A DNA stretch of 41,876 bases, taken from contig JAAYYU010000020.1 of assembly GCA_012515235.1 (NCBI GenBank), positions 1 to 41,876 on the forward strand, in the 5' to 3' direction. The position numbers and the translations under genes are program-made. The number at the start of each line of letters is the position of its first letter. Position 1 is the first letter of the stretch. Source of the stretch: Candidatus Anammoximicrobium sp. (GTDB lineage: Bacteria; Planctomycetota; Planctomycetia; Pirellulales; Pirellulaceae). This document shows, piece after piece, positions 32,877 to 41,024 of the stretch. The notes under the pieces are model-generated. The model made no database searches. It was not told the origin of the DNA and was given only the letters and a program-made list of their open reading frames with translations.

Positions 32877-34916
32877 ATGGCGCTCACTCCTGCAGATATC
32901 CTGGGGCCCGCCGGACTGATTGCCCGGCGGCTGTCGAATTACGAGCACCGCGTCCAGCAGATGGAGCTGGCCGACGCGGTGGCGGAGGCGCTGCGCAAGG
33001 GCCGGCACCTGGTCGCCGAAGCCGGCACGGGCGTGGGCAAGAGTTTTGCGTATCTGGTGCCCGCGATTCTGGCGGTGGCGGCCGCCCAGGAGGAAAAGGA
33101 CAGCCCTGGCGGCGGGGAGGTGCAGGGAAGCAAGCCGCTCAAAAAAATCGTCGTCTCGACCCACACCATCAGCCTGCAGGAACAACTGCTGTACAAGGAC
33201 TTGCCGCTGCTTACTGCGGTGCTCCCGCTGGAGTTCACCGCGGTGCTGGTCAAGGGCCGCCGCAACTACGTCAGCTTGCGGCGGCTGGAGACGGCCCTGG
33301 GGCGAGCCGGCAGCCTGTTCAACACCGAGGAGGAGCTGGACCAGTTGCGGGCCCTGCGGGACTGGGCCAAGGGCACCACCGACGGTTCGTTGAGCGATTT
33401 GACCTTCAAGCCCGCGGGGGCCGTCTGGGACGAGGTCGCCAGCGACAACAGCAATTGTCTGGGCAAGAAATGTCCGCGGTACAAGGATTGCTTCTACTAC
33501 CAGGCGCGGCGGCGCGTCTTCAACGCGCAGATCCTGATCGTCAATCACGCGCTGTTCTTCAGCGATCTGGCGCTGCGGCGCGCCGGGGGCAGCGTTTTGC
33601 CCAAGTACGACGCCGTGATCTTCGACGAGGCCCACACGCTGGAAGCCGTCGCCGCCGACCACTTGGGCGTGAGCGTCTCGTCGGGCCAGGTGCAGTACAT
33701 TCTGAACAAGCTGTACAACGACCGCACGAACAAGGGCCTGCTGGTCCATCTTCACTGCGGCAAGGAGCAACGCCAGACGTTGCACTGCTCCCAACTGGCC
33801 GACGATTTCTTCCGCGATATCCACAACTGGCTGCAGGAACAGACGGAGAAAAACGGCCGCGTCCACACGCCGGGCATCGTCGGCAATTCGCTCAGCCCCG
33901 CCTTGATCGGGCTAGCGGCGATGCTCCGGCAGCGCAGCGACGATGTCGAAGACGAAGCGCAGCGTCTGGAGTTCGTCTCGGCCTGCGAGCGGTTGATCAC
34001 CTTGGCCAACGAACTCGAAGTCTGGCGCACGCACGCGATCCCGGAAGCCGTGTACTGGATCGAAGCCACCCAGTCCCGCCGCGGCCGGCCGCAGATCCGC
34101 CTGGAGGCCGCTCCGATCGACATCGGGTCGGTGCTCCGCCAGGAGTTGTTCGAGCCGATCCACAGCGTGATCATGACCAGCGCCACACTGGCCGTGGGCC
34201 GGCAGGGTTCGTTCGAGTTCTTTAGATCGCGAGTCGGCCTGACGAAGGCGGATACGATCCGGCTGGGCAGCCCGTTCAACTATCACCAGCAGGTCAAACT
34301 GATCCTGGTGGACGACATGCCCGACCCGACGCAGGATCGCAAGCAATTCGACGCCCGCTGCATCGCACTGATCCGCCGCTACATCGCCCGCACCGATGGC
34401 CGGGCGTTTGTGCTGTTCACCAGCTACGACATGATGCGCCTCGCCGCCAGCCAGTTGACGGCCTGGCTGAGCGAACAGAATCTGGCCTTGTACTCCCAAG
34501 CCGACGGGCTGCCGCGGCACGAGATGTTGGAGCGGTTCAAGGCCGATCCCCGTTCGGTCTTGTTCGGCGCGGACAGCTTCTGGCAGGGCGTCGACGTGCC
34601 GGGCGAGGCGTTGCAGAACGTGATCATCACCAAGCTGCCGTTCAGCGTGCCGGACCAGCCGCTGTTGCAGGCCCGCCTGGAAGCCATCCGCTGCCGCGGC
34701 GGCAATCCGTTCATGGACTACCAGGTGCCGGAAGCGGCGATCAGGCTCAAGCAAGGCTTCGGCCGCCTGATCCGCACCCAGCAGGACCGCGGCATCGTCG
34801 TGCTGCTGGACCCGCGAGTGCGGACCAAGCGCTACGGCCAGATCCTGCTGGAATCCCTGCCGCCGTGTGAGGTGATCGTGGAATCGGCGTACGACACGCA
34901 GGCGAGCGATGCGTGA
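32877..34916 (+). CDS. dinG: DinG-type (XPD-like) ATP-dependent helicase
   Basis: 679 residues. Walker A is AGTGVGKS (residues 49-56), the DEAH box is at 250-253 in VIFDEAHTLE, and helicase motifs VI-like GFGRLIRTQQDRG and SFWQGVDVPGEAL lie near the end. Three iron-sulfur cysteines, C194, C199 and C205, occur in NCLGKKCPRYKDC. The first of the four usual ligands, expected in a GRxNYLC context, is Ser133 here (GRRNYVSLRRLE). These enzymes unwind 5'-tailed DNA, R-loops and D-loops in repair. Start ATG 32877; no strong RBS was seen. It stands alone, downstream of the beta-helix gene and with 90 bp between. Confidence 0.9.
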   Translation: MALTPADILGPAGLIARRLSNYEHRVQQMELADAVAEALRKGRHLVAEAGTGVGKSFAYLVPAILAVAAAQEEKDSPGGGEVQGSKPLKKIVVSTHTISLQEQLLYKDLPLLTAVLPLEFTAVLVKGRRNYVSLRRLETALGRAGSLFNTEEELDQLRALRDWAKGTTDGSLSDLTFKPAGAVWDEVASDNSNCLGKKCPRYKDCFYYQARRRVFNAQILIVNHALFFSDLALRRAGGSVLPKYDAVIFDEAHTLEAVAADHLGVSVSSGQVQYILNKLYNDRTNKGLLVHLHCGKEQRQTLHCSQLADDFFRDIHNWLQEQTEKNGRVHTPGIVGNSLSPALIGLAAMLRQRSDDVEDEAQRLEFVSACERLITLANELEVWRTHAIPEAVYWIEATQSRRGRPQIRLEAAPIDIGSVLRQELFEPIHSVIMTSATLAVGRQGSFEFFRSRVGLTKADTIRLGSPFNYHQQVKLILVDDMPDPTQDRKQFDARCIALIRRYIARTDGRAFVLFTSYDMMRLAASQLTAWLSEQNLALYSQADGLPRHEMLERFKADPRSVLFGADSFWQGVDVPGEALQNVIITKLPFSVPDQPLLQARLEAIRCRGGNPFMDYQVPEAAIRLKQGFGRLIRTQQDRGIVVLLDPRVRTKRYGQILLESLPPCEVIVESAYDTQASDA

Positions 34917-34988
34917 GTGACGTGGCAGCCCGGCGGGCCTTTCCGTCGCCGCCACGTCGCGGGACACCCTGGAAAAACGAGACGCGGC

Positions 34989-35321
34989 TCACCGCAGAGG
35001 CAAGAACTCGATGCGGTTCTTCATCTCCTCCGGGGTCATGATCTTAGCAACCAACGCCAGGTCCGCTATCGCCTGGCCGACCGTGATTCGGAGTTGGTGT
35101 GCGTACAAAATTTCGCTGAACTCGCGGCCGGAAACCTGCCCGCGACGACCGATCGATAGAAAGTCGTCATCCTGGGTGAAGACGATCCGGCCGAGACCGG
35201 TCGCGCGGGCAAGAATCTCTTCGTCGTCCCAGTCCGCGGCCTGATCCTCTTCCGTCGTCAGGACATCGATTCCGCGACGCCGCAACCCTCGGGTGACCGC
35301 GGCTGGGACGTGCGGATCCAT
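34989..35321 (-). CDS. DUF5615 PIN-like toxin, start codon probably lost
   Basis: 110 residues as read from ATG 35321. It matches DUF5615 PIN-like nucleases of type II toxin-antitoxin systems: an acidic residue early (MDPHVP), TTEEDQAADWDDEEIL and the late IVFTQDDDFLSIG. Upstream in frame the DNA still encodes VSLAFY, which supplies the first beta-strand normally preceding the acidic residue. The codon where the family's Met or Val start would lie is GTA (35339-35337), which is not a start. The antitoxin stop overlaps it. ATG 35321 has no RBS, so expression may be weak or absent. Paired with the DUF433 gene just upstream. Confidence 0.8.
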   Translation of the reverse strand: MDPHVPAAVTRGLRRRGIDVLTTEEDQAADWDDEEILARATGLGRIVFTQDDDFLSIGRRGQVSGREFSEILYAHQLRITVGQAIADLALVAKIMTPEEMKNRIEFLPLR

Positions 35322-35335
35322 GTAAAACGCCAGAC

Positions 35336-35647
35336 TTACGGAAGTTTCCCTAGCATCTTGAGTCTGGCTCGCACGATCGATGGCGGTTGACTGGCAGCAA
35401 CGCGATCGACGTGCTCCAGTCGCTCGTCAATCTCGCGGTCGATTTCGTCTTGGTGATCGTGGTAGTAGGCGAGGGCAGCGTAAATCTGCGCGAGCGTCAA
35501 GTGAGGGTGTTGCCGTTGGATCTCATCGGCGTCCCAGTGATGGGCCAACCGGTCCAGGACCACTTCCACTACCTTGGTCTTGGTGCCGGCGATGATCGGA
35601 ACGCCTTCGGCCGCCGATTCGATGTGAGGATACGCCGCCGTGATCAT
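35336..35647 (-). CDS. DUF433-family antitoxin
   Basis: 103 residues from ATG 35647, preceded by GGAGG. It is a DUF433 protein: YPHIESAAEGVPIIAGTKTK, then VVEVVLDRLAHHWDADEI and LTLAQIYAALAYYHDHQDEI, a winged/helix-turn-helix type domain that binds its own promoter in such systems. The C-terminal tail (IDERLEHVDRVAASQ and on) would wrap the toxin. It precedes the DUF5615 toxin on the minus strand, the order known for these pairs. Confidence in the pair is high; activity of the toxin is doubtful (see its entry). Confidence 0.88.
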   Translation of the reverse strand: MITAAYPHIESAAEGVPIIAGTKTKVVEVVLDRLAHHWDADEIQRQHPHLTLAQIYAALAYYHDHQDEIDREIDERLEHVDRVAASQPPSIVRARLKMLGKLP

Positions 35648-35961
35648 GGATGCCTCCGCTTTGCACGATGCACTGTCCGCGCCAGCCCAGCGGCGAACCT
35701 CGCCAAGTCCGCGTTCTTGGCTGGGGCAACCCAGCCAACAGTCCATGATTGTCCGATTCGTCTTGCCTGACTACCCGGCCAGCGTTCCCAAGCGGTTGCT
35801 TCACTCGGTCGGTGGTCCCCACCAAGCCCCCTATCTGGCTTTTCGCGGTACGGTCGGGTAAAATGATGCTCCGTATTGCCCTGAGGGATGGCCCGCCGGT
35901 ACGGCGTCTCCCGCTTGCGAGTGTGACCTGCCTGCCTTCCCCGTTTTGAAGAGGAGAAGCC

Positions 35962-38355
35962 ATGCCGGGCCGAAGATCTGTTTCACGTACAGCCGTACTG
36001 TCCCTCACGCTGGCCGCGACTGTTGCGGGGGTGGCCGCCCTCACGGCAAGAGCCGACGACAAACCGGCGTTACCGCTGCCGAGCGCCTCGCTGACCGGCG
36101 CGGGCTCGCCGCCGGCGGCGAGCGTCGATCCGGACGAACTGGGCTTCGACGAACTGGTGTTCGTCAAACGCAAGCCTTACTCGTCGGATCACTACTACAC
36201 GGACATCAACAACGGCACCAGTCCAGACCGGTTTGTGCCCGACAACGGCATCTACCTCTACAACCTGCGGACGCGGACCGAACGGCCGGTGGTCACAGCC
36301 GCCGGTCTGCCCGGGGGGAAAGGCTTCATCGGCAAGATCAGTCTGTCGTTTGACGCCCGGAGGGTCATCTTCGATTTCCGCCAGGACCCCGGCTCCGGGT
36401 TCCGTATTTGGGAAGTAAACATCGACGGCACGGGCTTGCGGCAGATCTCGTTCCCGCCGCCGGACGAGACCCAGAAGGCGGCCCGCTGGCATCCGTCGTG
36501 GCACACCGACGACATTCATCCGTGCTATCTGCAGGACGGGAAGATCATCTTCTCCTCGACCCGCAGCGAACACACCGTGCTCTGCGGCGGCTCGGGGTCC
36601 CTGGTGGCCCCGGTGCTGCACCGCATGGACTCCGACGGCTCGCACGTCGAACAGCTCAGCCGCAGTCCTGTCAGCGAATTCTGTCCGTTGGTTCTGGATG
36701 ACGGCCGGGTCATGTACCACCGCTGGGAATACATCGACAAGGGCGCGCGGGTGGCCAAAACCGTCTGGAGCATGAATCCCGATGGCCGCCGCCCGCAGGA
36801 ACTGTACGGCCTGGCCGACGACGACACGACCGTCTACATGTACCCGCAACCGCTGCCCGGCAGCAGCCACCGCTTTGTGTGCGTGGGGACCTGCCACTAT
36901 CCGCAAGGCGGCTGCCTGGGAGCAATCCTGCTGGTCGATTTCGGCAAGGGCGTGCGGGGCCGGGGCGCCGATCCGGACGAGGCGGGTTACGTCCAGTGGG
37001 ACGACCGCTTTCCCGTCGTGAATCTCACGCCGCACGTGTTCATCCCGCGCCGCAAGGAACCCGGTTGGTGGTTCCTGACCAAAGAGGGCGGCTATGTCCA
37101 CGACGGCAACGGCCAGCAAGGCCACCTGTACACGCATCCCTTCCCGGTCAGCGAGCGGGAGTTCCTGGTGTCCTACAAGGTCAATCCGGCCGACCACTAC
37201 AAGAACGTTGCCAACGCCTATGCCCTGTACCTGATCGATGTCCGGGGACGTCATCGGTTCGTTCACGCGGACGCCAAGCTCTCCTGCTGGCATCCCCTGC
37301 CGCTGGTCGCGCGGCGCGTTCCGCCGGCCGTGCAGCCGTCGCGCGATCCGGAGTACGCTGCCAACGGTCAGGCACTCTGCGTCCTGACGGATGTTCACCA
37401 AGGCATGGCAGGCGTCGAGCAGGGCGAGGTCAAATGGTTGCGGATCAACGAAGCCTTGCCCCGCTACTGGTCGACCGGGCGACGGTGGACGCCGTCGCTG
37501 AGCAGTTCCAGCTGGAAGGCGGCCCTCTGGCCGCGCGTGCAGTGGGGGGTCGTGCCCGTGGAAGCAGACGGGTCCGCCCACTTCGTGGTGCCGGCCGATC
37601 GCAACATCTTCTTCCAGGCTCTGGATGAGAACTTCCGGGAACTCCAGCGGGAACGGACGTACGTGAATTACGCGCCCGGCGAGGTGCGTTCCTGTACGGG
37701 CTGTCACGGGCAACCCAACTGGACCGCCACGGCCCACGCGACGGCTACGCCGCTGGCGTTGCTGCGCGCGCCGAGCGTTCCCCAGCCGCAGCCGTGTGAT
37801 CGAGCCGAAAACGGCGGCGACGGCCGGGCGGGACAGGTGATTCACTACCCGACCGACATCCAACCGATCTTCGACGCCAAATGCGTCTCGTGCCACGGGG
37901 CGACCGAACCGGCCGGCGGGCTGAGGCTGACCGGCGAGGTCACGCTGTTCTACAACACCTCCTACGAGGAGTTGTCCAAAAAGCTGCTGGCCGGTCCGAT
38001 GATTCCCGAATTCACGTCGTTCCTGTGGGGAGACCGGGGCAATTATAACGGCGCGTACCTGCCGCCCCGGAGTCTCGGATGCCCCACCAGCACGCTGATC
38101 GACGTGTTGACGGATACCACGCATCCGAAGAACGCCCCGGACGACCATTCGCGGATGCTGACGCAAAGGGAACTGATGATCCTGTGCCGCTGGGTGGACA
38201 CCAACTACCAGTTCTACGGCAGTTACTTCGGCCGCCAACATCCGCAGTGGGTCAACCCCGATCCTGCCGTTCCAACCTACAATCCGGCCGATTTTCGGCG
38301 CAAAGCAACGTTCGAAGAAGCCGTCGGTTTCGCGGCTCCCGAGTGGCACCGGTAA
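35962..38355 (+). CDS. Exported hydrazine-synthase-alpha-like propeller protein with two heme motifs
   Basis: 797 residues, RBS GAGGAG just before the start, signal peptide (SRTAVLSLTLAATVAGVAAL). Residues about 50-560 form a six- or seven-bladed propeller of the TolB/NHL type with HzsA middle-domain traits (FDELVFVKRKPYSSDHYYTD, VSEFCPLVLDDGRVMYHRWE). C-type heme sites CxxCH are at about 577 (RSCTGCHGQPNW) and 641 (AKCVSCHGATEP). The C-terminus carries DDHSRMLTQRELMILCRWVD. The hydrazine synthase alpha subunit has this domain, but such proteins also occur widely in planctomycetes that do no anammox, so hydrazine chemistry must not be assumed. A role as an exported electron-transfer or binding protein is more likely. 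Confidence 0.78.
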   Translation: MPGRRSVSRTAVLSLTLAATVAGVAALTARADDKPALPLPSASLTGAGSPPAASVDPDELGFDELVFVKRKPYSSDHYYTDINNGTSPDRFVPDNGIYLYNLRTRTERPVVTAAGLPGGKGFIGKISLSFDARRVIFDFRQDPGSGFRIWEVNIDGTGLRQISFPPPDETQKAARWHPSWHTDDIHPCYLQDGKIIFSSTRSEHTVLCGGSGSLVAPVLHRMDSDGSHVEQLSRSPVSEFCPLVLDDGRVMYHRWEYIDKGARVAKTVWSMNPDGRRPQELYGLADDDTTVYMYPQPLPGSSHRFVCVGTCHYPQGGCLGAILLVDFGKGVRGRGADPDEAGYVQWDDRFPVVNLTPHVFIPRRKEPGWWFLTKEGGYVHDGNGQQGHLYTHPFPVSEREFLVSYKVNPADHYKNVANAYALYLIDVRGRHRFVHADAKLSCWHPLPLVARRVPPAVQPSRDPEYAANGQALCVLTDVHQGMAGVEQGEVKWLRINEALPRYWSTGRRWTPSLSSSSWKAALWPRVQWGVVPVEADGSAHFVVPADRNIFFQALDENFRELQRERTYVNYAPGEVRSCTGCHGQPNWTATAHATATPLALLRAPSVPQPQPCDRAENGGDGRAGQVIHYPTDIQPIFDAKCVSCHGATEPAGGLRLTGEVTLFYNTSYEELSKKLLAGPMIPEFTSFLWGDRGNYNGAYLPPRSLGCPTSTLIDVLTDTTHPKNAPDDHSRMLTQRELMILCRWVDTNYQFYGSYFGRQHPQWVNPDPAVPTYNPADFRRKATFEEAVGFAAPEWHR

Positions 38356-38419
38356 CTGGACGTCGCGTGCCGGTGCGAAGTATGGTGTCCGCTGACGCCA
38401 GTCGCGCTGGTGCAGTGTA

Positions 38420-38439
38420 GCGGGGCCTCCCGGCCCCGC
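38420..38439 (+). terminator. GC-rich hairpin after the heme/propeller gene
   Basis: GCGGGGCC-TCCC-GGCCCCGC (38420-38439), a perfect 8-bp stem with a 4-base loop, 65 bp after the stop at 38355. No T-run. It also faces the small minus-strand gene at 38509-38733. Terminator role is likely but not certain. Confidence 0.55.
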
Positions 38440-38508
38440 GTTCGAACACCGAACGACCGAACTCTGCGGAGGCAAGATCCACGCCGTTCTTTGTGTCGTT
38501 GCGTGCTA

Positions 38509-38733
38509 TCAAGGCGAACCCCTTCGTCGGGCGTGATCGTCGCGAAGGGAGCGAAGCGACAATGTGATCATGACACTAGCAATCTGACCAGCCGACGGAG
38601 AAAACTCGGGTGTCGATACTTCCGAAGCGATCTCCTCCAATTCCTGCCATTGCTGATCGCCCAATGGGACTTTGACCCGACGTGAAACGTCCGCGAGGGA
38701 CGGGCGACCGCCGGTAGACCGCAGACGCTTCAT
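38509..38733 (-). CDS. Small protein, possible ribbon-helix-helix type
   Basis: 74 residues from ATG 38733, preceded by AGGA at suitable distance. After a basic start (MKRLRSTGGRPSLADVSRR) it has VKVPLGDQQWQELEEIASEV followed by PSAGQIASVMITLSLRSL, the strand-helix-helix spacing seen in small DNA-binding proteins. I do not recognise a named family. Its place in a decayed area means it may be an orphan. Moderate to low confidence. Confidence 0.45.
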   Translation of the reverse strand: MKRLRSTGGRPSLADVSRRVKVPLGDQQWQELEEIASEVSTPEFSPSAGQIASVMITLSLRSLRDDHARRRGSP

Positions 38734-38774
38734 GAGTTCCTGCCTGACCCTGGTGCCAGCACCCGGAGCAACGC

Positions 38775-39140
38775 ATGTTGAGCCGGGTCCAGTCGCGAAT
38801 GACCTATGCCAACGCGGTGTTACCCCAGGCCATGTTCATCGCCGCTGAACGCTGGCCAGAGGAAGGATTTCTCGACGTGGCGAAGGCCTCGTTCGCCTTC
38901 CTGGACCGCACGACGACGGTCGAGAAGGTCTTCTGGCCGGTCGGCAACCGCGACTGGTATCCCCACGGGGAAGCCAAGTCGCCGTACGATCAGCAACCGG
39001 TCGAGGCCGCCACCATGGCCGACGCCGCGCTCACCGCCTTCGGGTTGCTCGGCGAGGAGCAATACCGGGCTAGTTTTCGCCGGGCTCACGCTTGGTTTTA
39101 TGGGCAGAACAGCCTGGGACCACGGACTACTGACTACTGA
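38775..39140 (+). pseudogene. Fragment of a glycosyltransferase-associated C-terminal helical domain
   Basis: 121 residues, MTYANAVLPQAMFIAAERW, then VGNRDWYPHGEAKSPYDQQP and VEAATMADAALTAFGLLGEE. This is the alpha/alpha helical domain that in larger proteins follows a glycosyltransferase fold. Here the transferase part is missing upstream and the end (family GRNDLG... then a DG loop) stops after WFYGQNSLG, followed by a non-homologous tail. It is therefore truncated at both ends. It lies directly before the GH130 gene, so an ancestral mannoside-type cluster is likely. Confidence 0.7.
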
Positions 39141-39154
39141 AAAGGAAGTCAGCC

Positions 39155-40172
39155 ATGCTTCGACAATCGAAAATCCATCAGCGGTACGCCGAGTTGTTTC
39201 GGCGTCACGGCGACAACCCGATCCTCGCGGCCCAAGACTGGCCCTACCCCGCCCATTCGGTCTTCAACGCCGGCGCGTGTCAGGTGGGCGTGGAAACCGT
39301 CCTGCTGGTCCGCGTCGAGGACCGCCGTGGCCATTCTCATCTGAGCGTGGCTCGCAGTCTCGACGGCGTGACGAATTGGCACATCGACTCTCAGCCCAGT
39401 TTCGCTTCCGATCTGGCGAATCATTCGGAGGAAGCGTGGGGCGTGGAAGACGCACGCCTGACCTGGGTCGAGGACCGCGGCCAGTGGATCATCGCCTACA
39501 CGGCCTTCTCGCCCAGCGGACCGTTGGTCTTCTTAGCCGAGACCAAGGACTTCGTCACGTTCTCGCGGCTCGGCCCGGTCATGCCCCCCCAAGGACAAAG
39601 ATGCCGCCATCTTCCCCCGCCGCTTTGGCAATCGCTACGCAATGATTCATCGGCCGGTTTCCACGGGGAGTTCGGGCGCCCACGTCTGGCTCTCTTTTTC
39701 GCCGGACCTGACGCATTGGGGCGACCACCACATCCTCTTGAACGCGCGGCGCGGTTCCTGGTGGGATGCCAACAAGATCGGGTTGAGCCCTCCGCCGCTG
39801 GAGACACCGGAGGGTTGGTGGCTCCTGGATCATGGCGTGCGCGTTACGGCGGGGGGATGTCTGTATCGTCTCGGATTGGCCTTGCTGGACTTGGAGGATC
39901 CTTGTCAGGTTCTGCGGCGCAGCGACGAATGGATCTTTGCGCCCGAGCAGCCGTACGAGCGCCAGGGAGACGTCAACGGCGTGGTCTTTCCCTGTGGCTG
40001 GATTCTGGACCCGGGGACCGGGGCGATCCGTCTGTACGATGGCGGCGCGGACGCCTGCGTGGCCTTGGCCACCGCCCAGCTCTCCGACCTGCGGAGCTAC
40101 CTGCGGAGCTACCTGCACGCGTGTCCTGAACCGTCCTCGCGGCAGGGCAAGGAGGTGACGTTGTCCGCTTGA
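39155..40172 (+). pseudogene. GH130 beta-mannoside phosphorylase/hydrolase-like gene with a frameshift at a seven-C run
   Basis: ATG 39155 follows AAGGAAG. The first 145 residues read NPILAAQDWPYPAHSVFNAG, RVEDRRGHSHLSVARSLDG and GVEDARLTWVED, a GH130 opening. At 39584-39590 lie seven Cs (ATG then CCCCCCC). Reading one base later (+1) continues KDKDAAIFPRRFGNRYAMIH, then WWDANKIGLSPPPLETPEGW and GVVFPCGWILDPGTG to a stop at 40172. With six Cs the whole gene reads as one 338-residue protein, the family length. GH130 enzymes phosphorylase or hydrolyse beta-mannosides. The indel may be a sequencing error, a true mutation, or slippage. Confidence 0.85.
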
Positions 40173-40181
40173 CGGTGCTCC

Positions 40182-40607
40182 CTATCGCCTGCGGTCCTCC
40201 GGCACGAAGAAGAATTGGCGCGCGGCGGGAGCGAGGCAGCACAAAGCAATCCTGCTGCCTTTGGTCCGCAGCTTCTTGCCGAATACGGCCAGCGCGTCGA
40301 TAAAAGCAGCGTCAAACAACGCCACCCCGGTGAAGTCCACCAAGACTTTACTGTCGATACCCAACGCATCTGCGAGTTGCGCGAAATCCGCTCGGAGGCC
40401 AGCGATGGTTTCTTCGCCGAAGTCCTTGGCCTCCGTGAACTGGACGTGTGTCACACCCGCTGACCGCGAGACGGTCAGATGCTTGAAGACCCACGAATCC
40501 GGTGCGCTGGATTCAGTCGCGATTTTTTCTAATCTCGGCGTGAGGGCGCGGGTCGCCTCATCGCGGGACTCATAGATTTCAAAGATCCGATGCGGGATTT
40601 TTGCCAT
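40182..40607 (-). CDS. STAS-like domain protein with altered phosphorylation site
   Basis: 141 residues from ATG 40607 (AAGGAAG upstream). Residues about 85-141 resemble a STAS domain: VLVDFTGVALFDAAFIDALA, FGKKLRTKGSRIALCCLAPA. The site where SpoIIAA has D-S-S-G is D-A-A-F, so no Ser is available for phosphorylation. The N-terminal half is of unknown fold and includes FEIYESRDEATRALTPRLEK. It is convergent with the GH130 gene (9 bp apart). Regulatory binding role inferred from the fold. Confidence 0.6.
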   Translation of the reverse strand: MAKIPHRIFEIYESRDEATRALTPRLEKIATESSAPDSWVFKHLTVSRSAGVTHVQFTEAKDFGEETIAGLRADFAQLADALGIDSKVLVDFTGVALFDAAFIDALAVFGKKLRTKGSRIALCCLAPAARQFFFVPEDRRR

Positions 40608-41024
40608 GGCGTCTTCCTTCGGCACGTCGCCGGAACGTCAATCAGCGTTCCTCCTGGCCTAGGATACCAGAAGCGAAACCACCCGTCCACAATTGCTTTC
40701 TGTGCCGCGATCCGTAAAATGGCGATTGGGCGCGCATGAACGCTTGCGCGGTTTTGCCCGCAAGACGATGCGCAGTTGTCGGATGAGTAGGTGAAGGGCA
40801 ACCCGGCGGTGCTGGGGGGGCTCGTTAACGAGTAAGCCGACGTGGTCGAATACCTCAAGGTGTTTGGGCACGTCGTTTTTTGTTTCTGTCCACAAGTGTT
40901 TCGACTGCCTGCACTTTCCGAAAACAGAAAACCAGTTTGATCTTGGTGGAAATCGTCAAAGCGCGCAAAAAAGGTTCTCCCGTTCAGGTGTATGCCGCAC
41001 CTTTATTGAACAGGAGAACCAAGG
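40608..41024. other. 417-bp gap with no convincing gene
   Basis: No frame has a good start and a recognisable product. On the minus strand a piece reads KHLEVFDHVGLLVNEPP in one frame and then STAGLPFTYSSDNC in another, with a run of seven Gs (40814-40820) at the switch. That looks like a decayed short reading frame. The right end carries the transposase leader hairpin. Confidence 0.4.
40972..41020 (+). promoter_or_regulatory. Hairpin holding the transposase ribosome binding site
   Basis: AGGTTCTCCCGTTCA (40972-40986) pairs with TGAACAGGAGAACC (41007-41020) with one mismatch; GGTG/CACC extends the stem inside. The AGGAG at 41012-41016 is within the right arm, just before ATG 41025. Many insertion sequences hide the transposase RBS this way in read-through transcripts; applied here by analogy. 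Confidence 0.55.

Noticed and set aside
35962..38355. Evidence for anammox metabolism
   Set aside because: Only an alpha-subunit-like propeller is present; no other anammox genes are in the window.
39584..39590. Programmed frameshift as the main explanation for the GH130 split
   Set aside because: No stimulatory structure or upstream rare stop was seen; a plain one-base indel is simpler. Kept only as a possibility.
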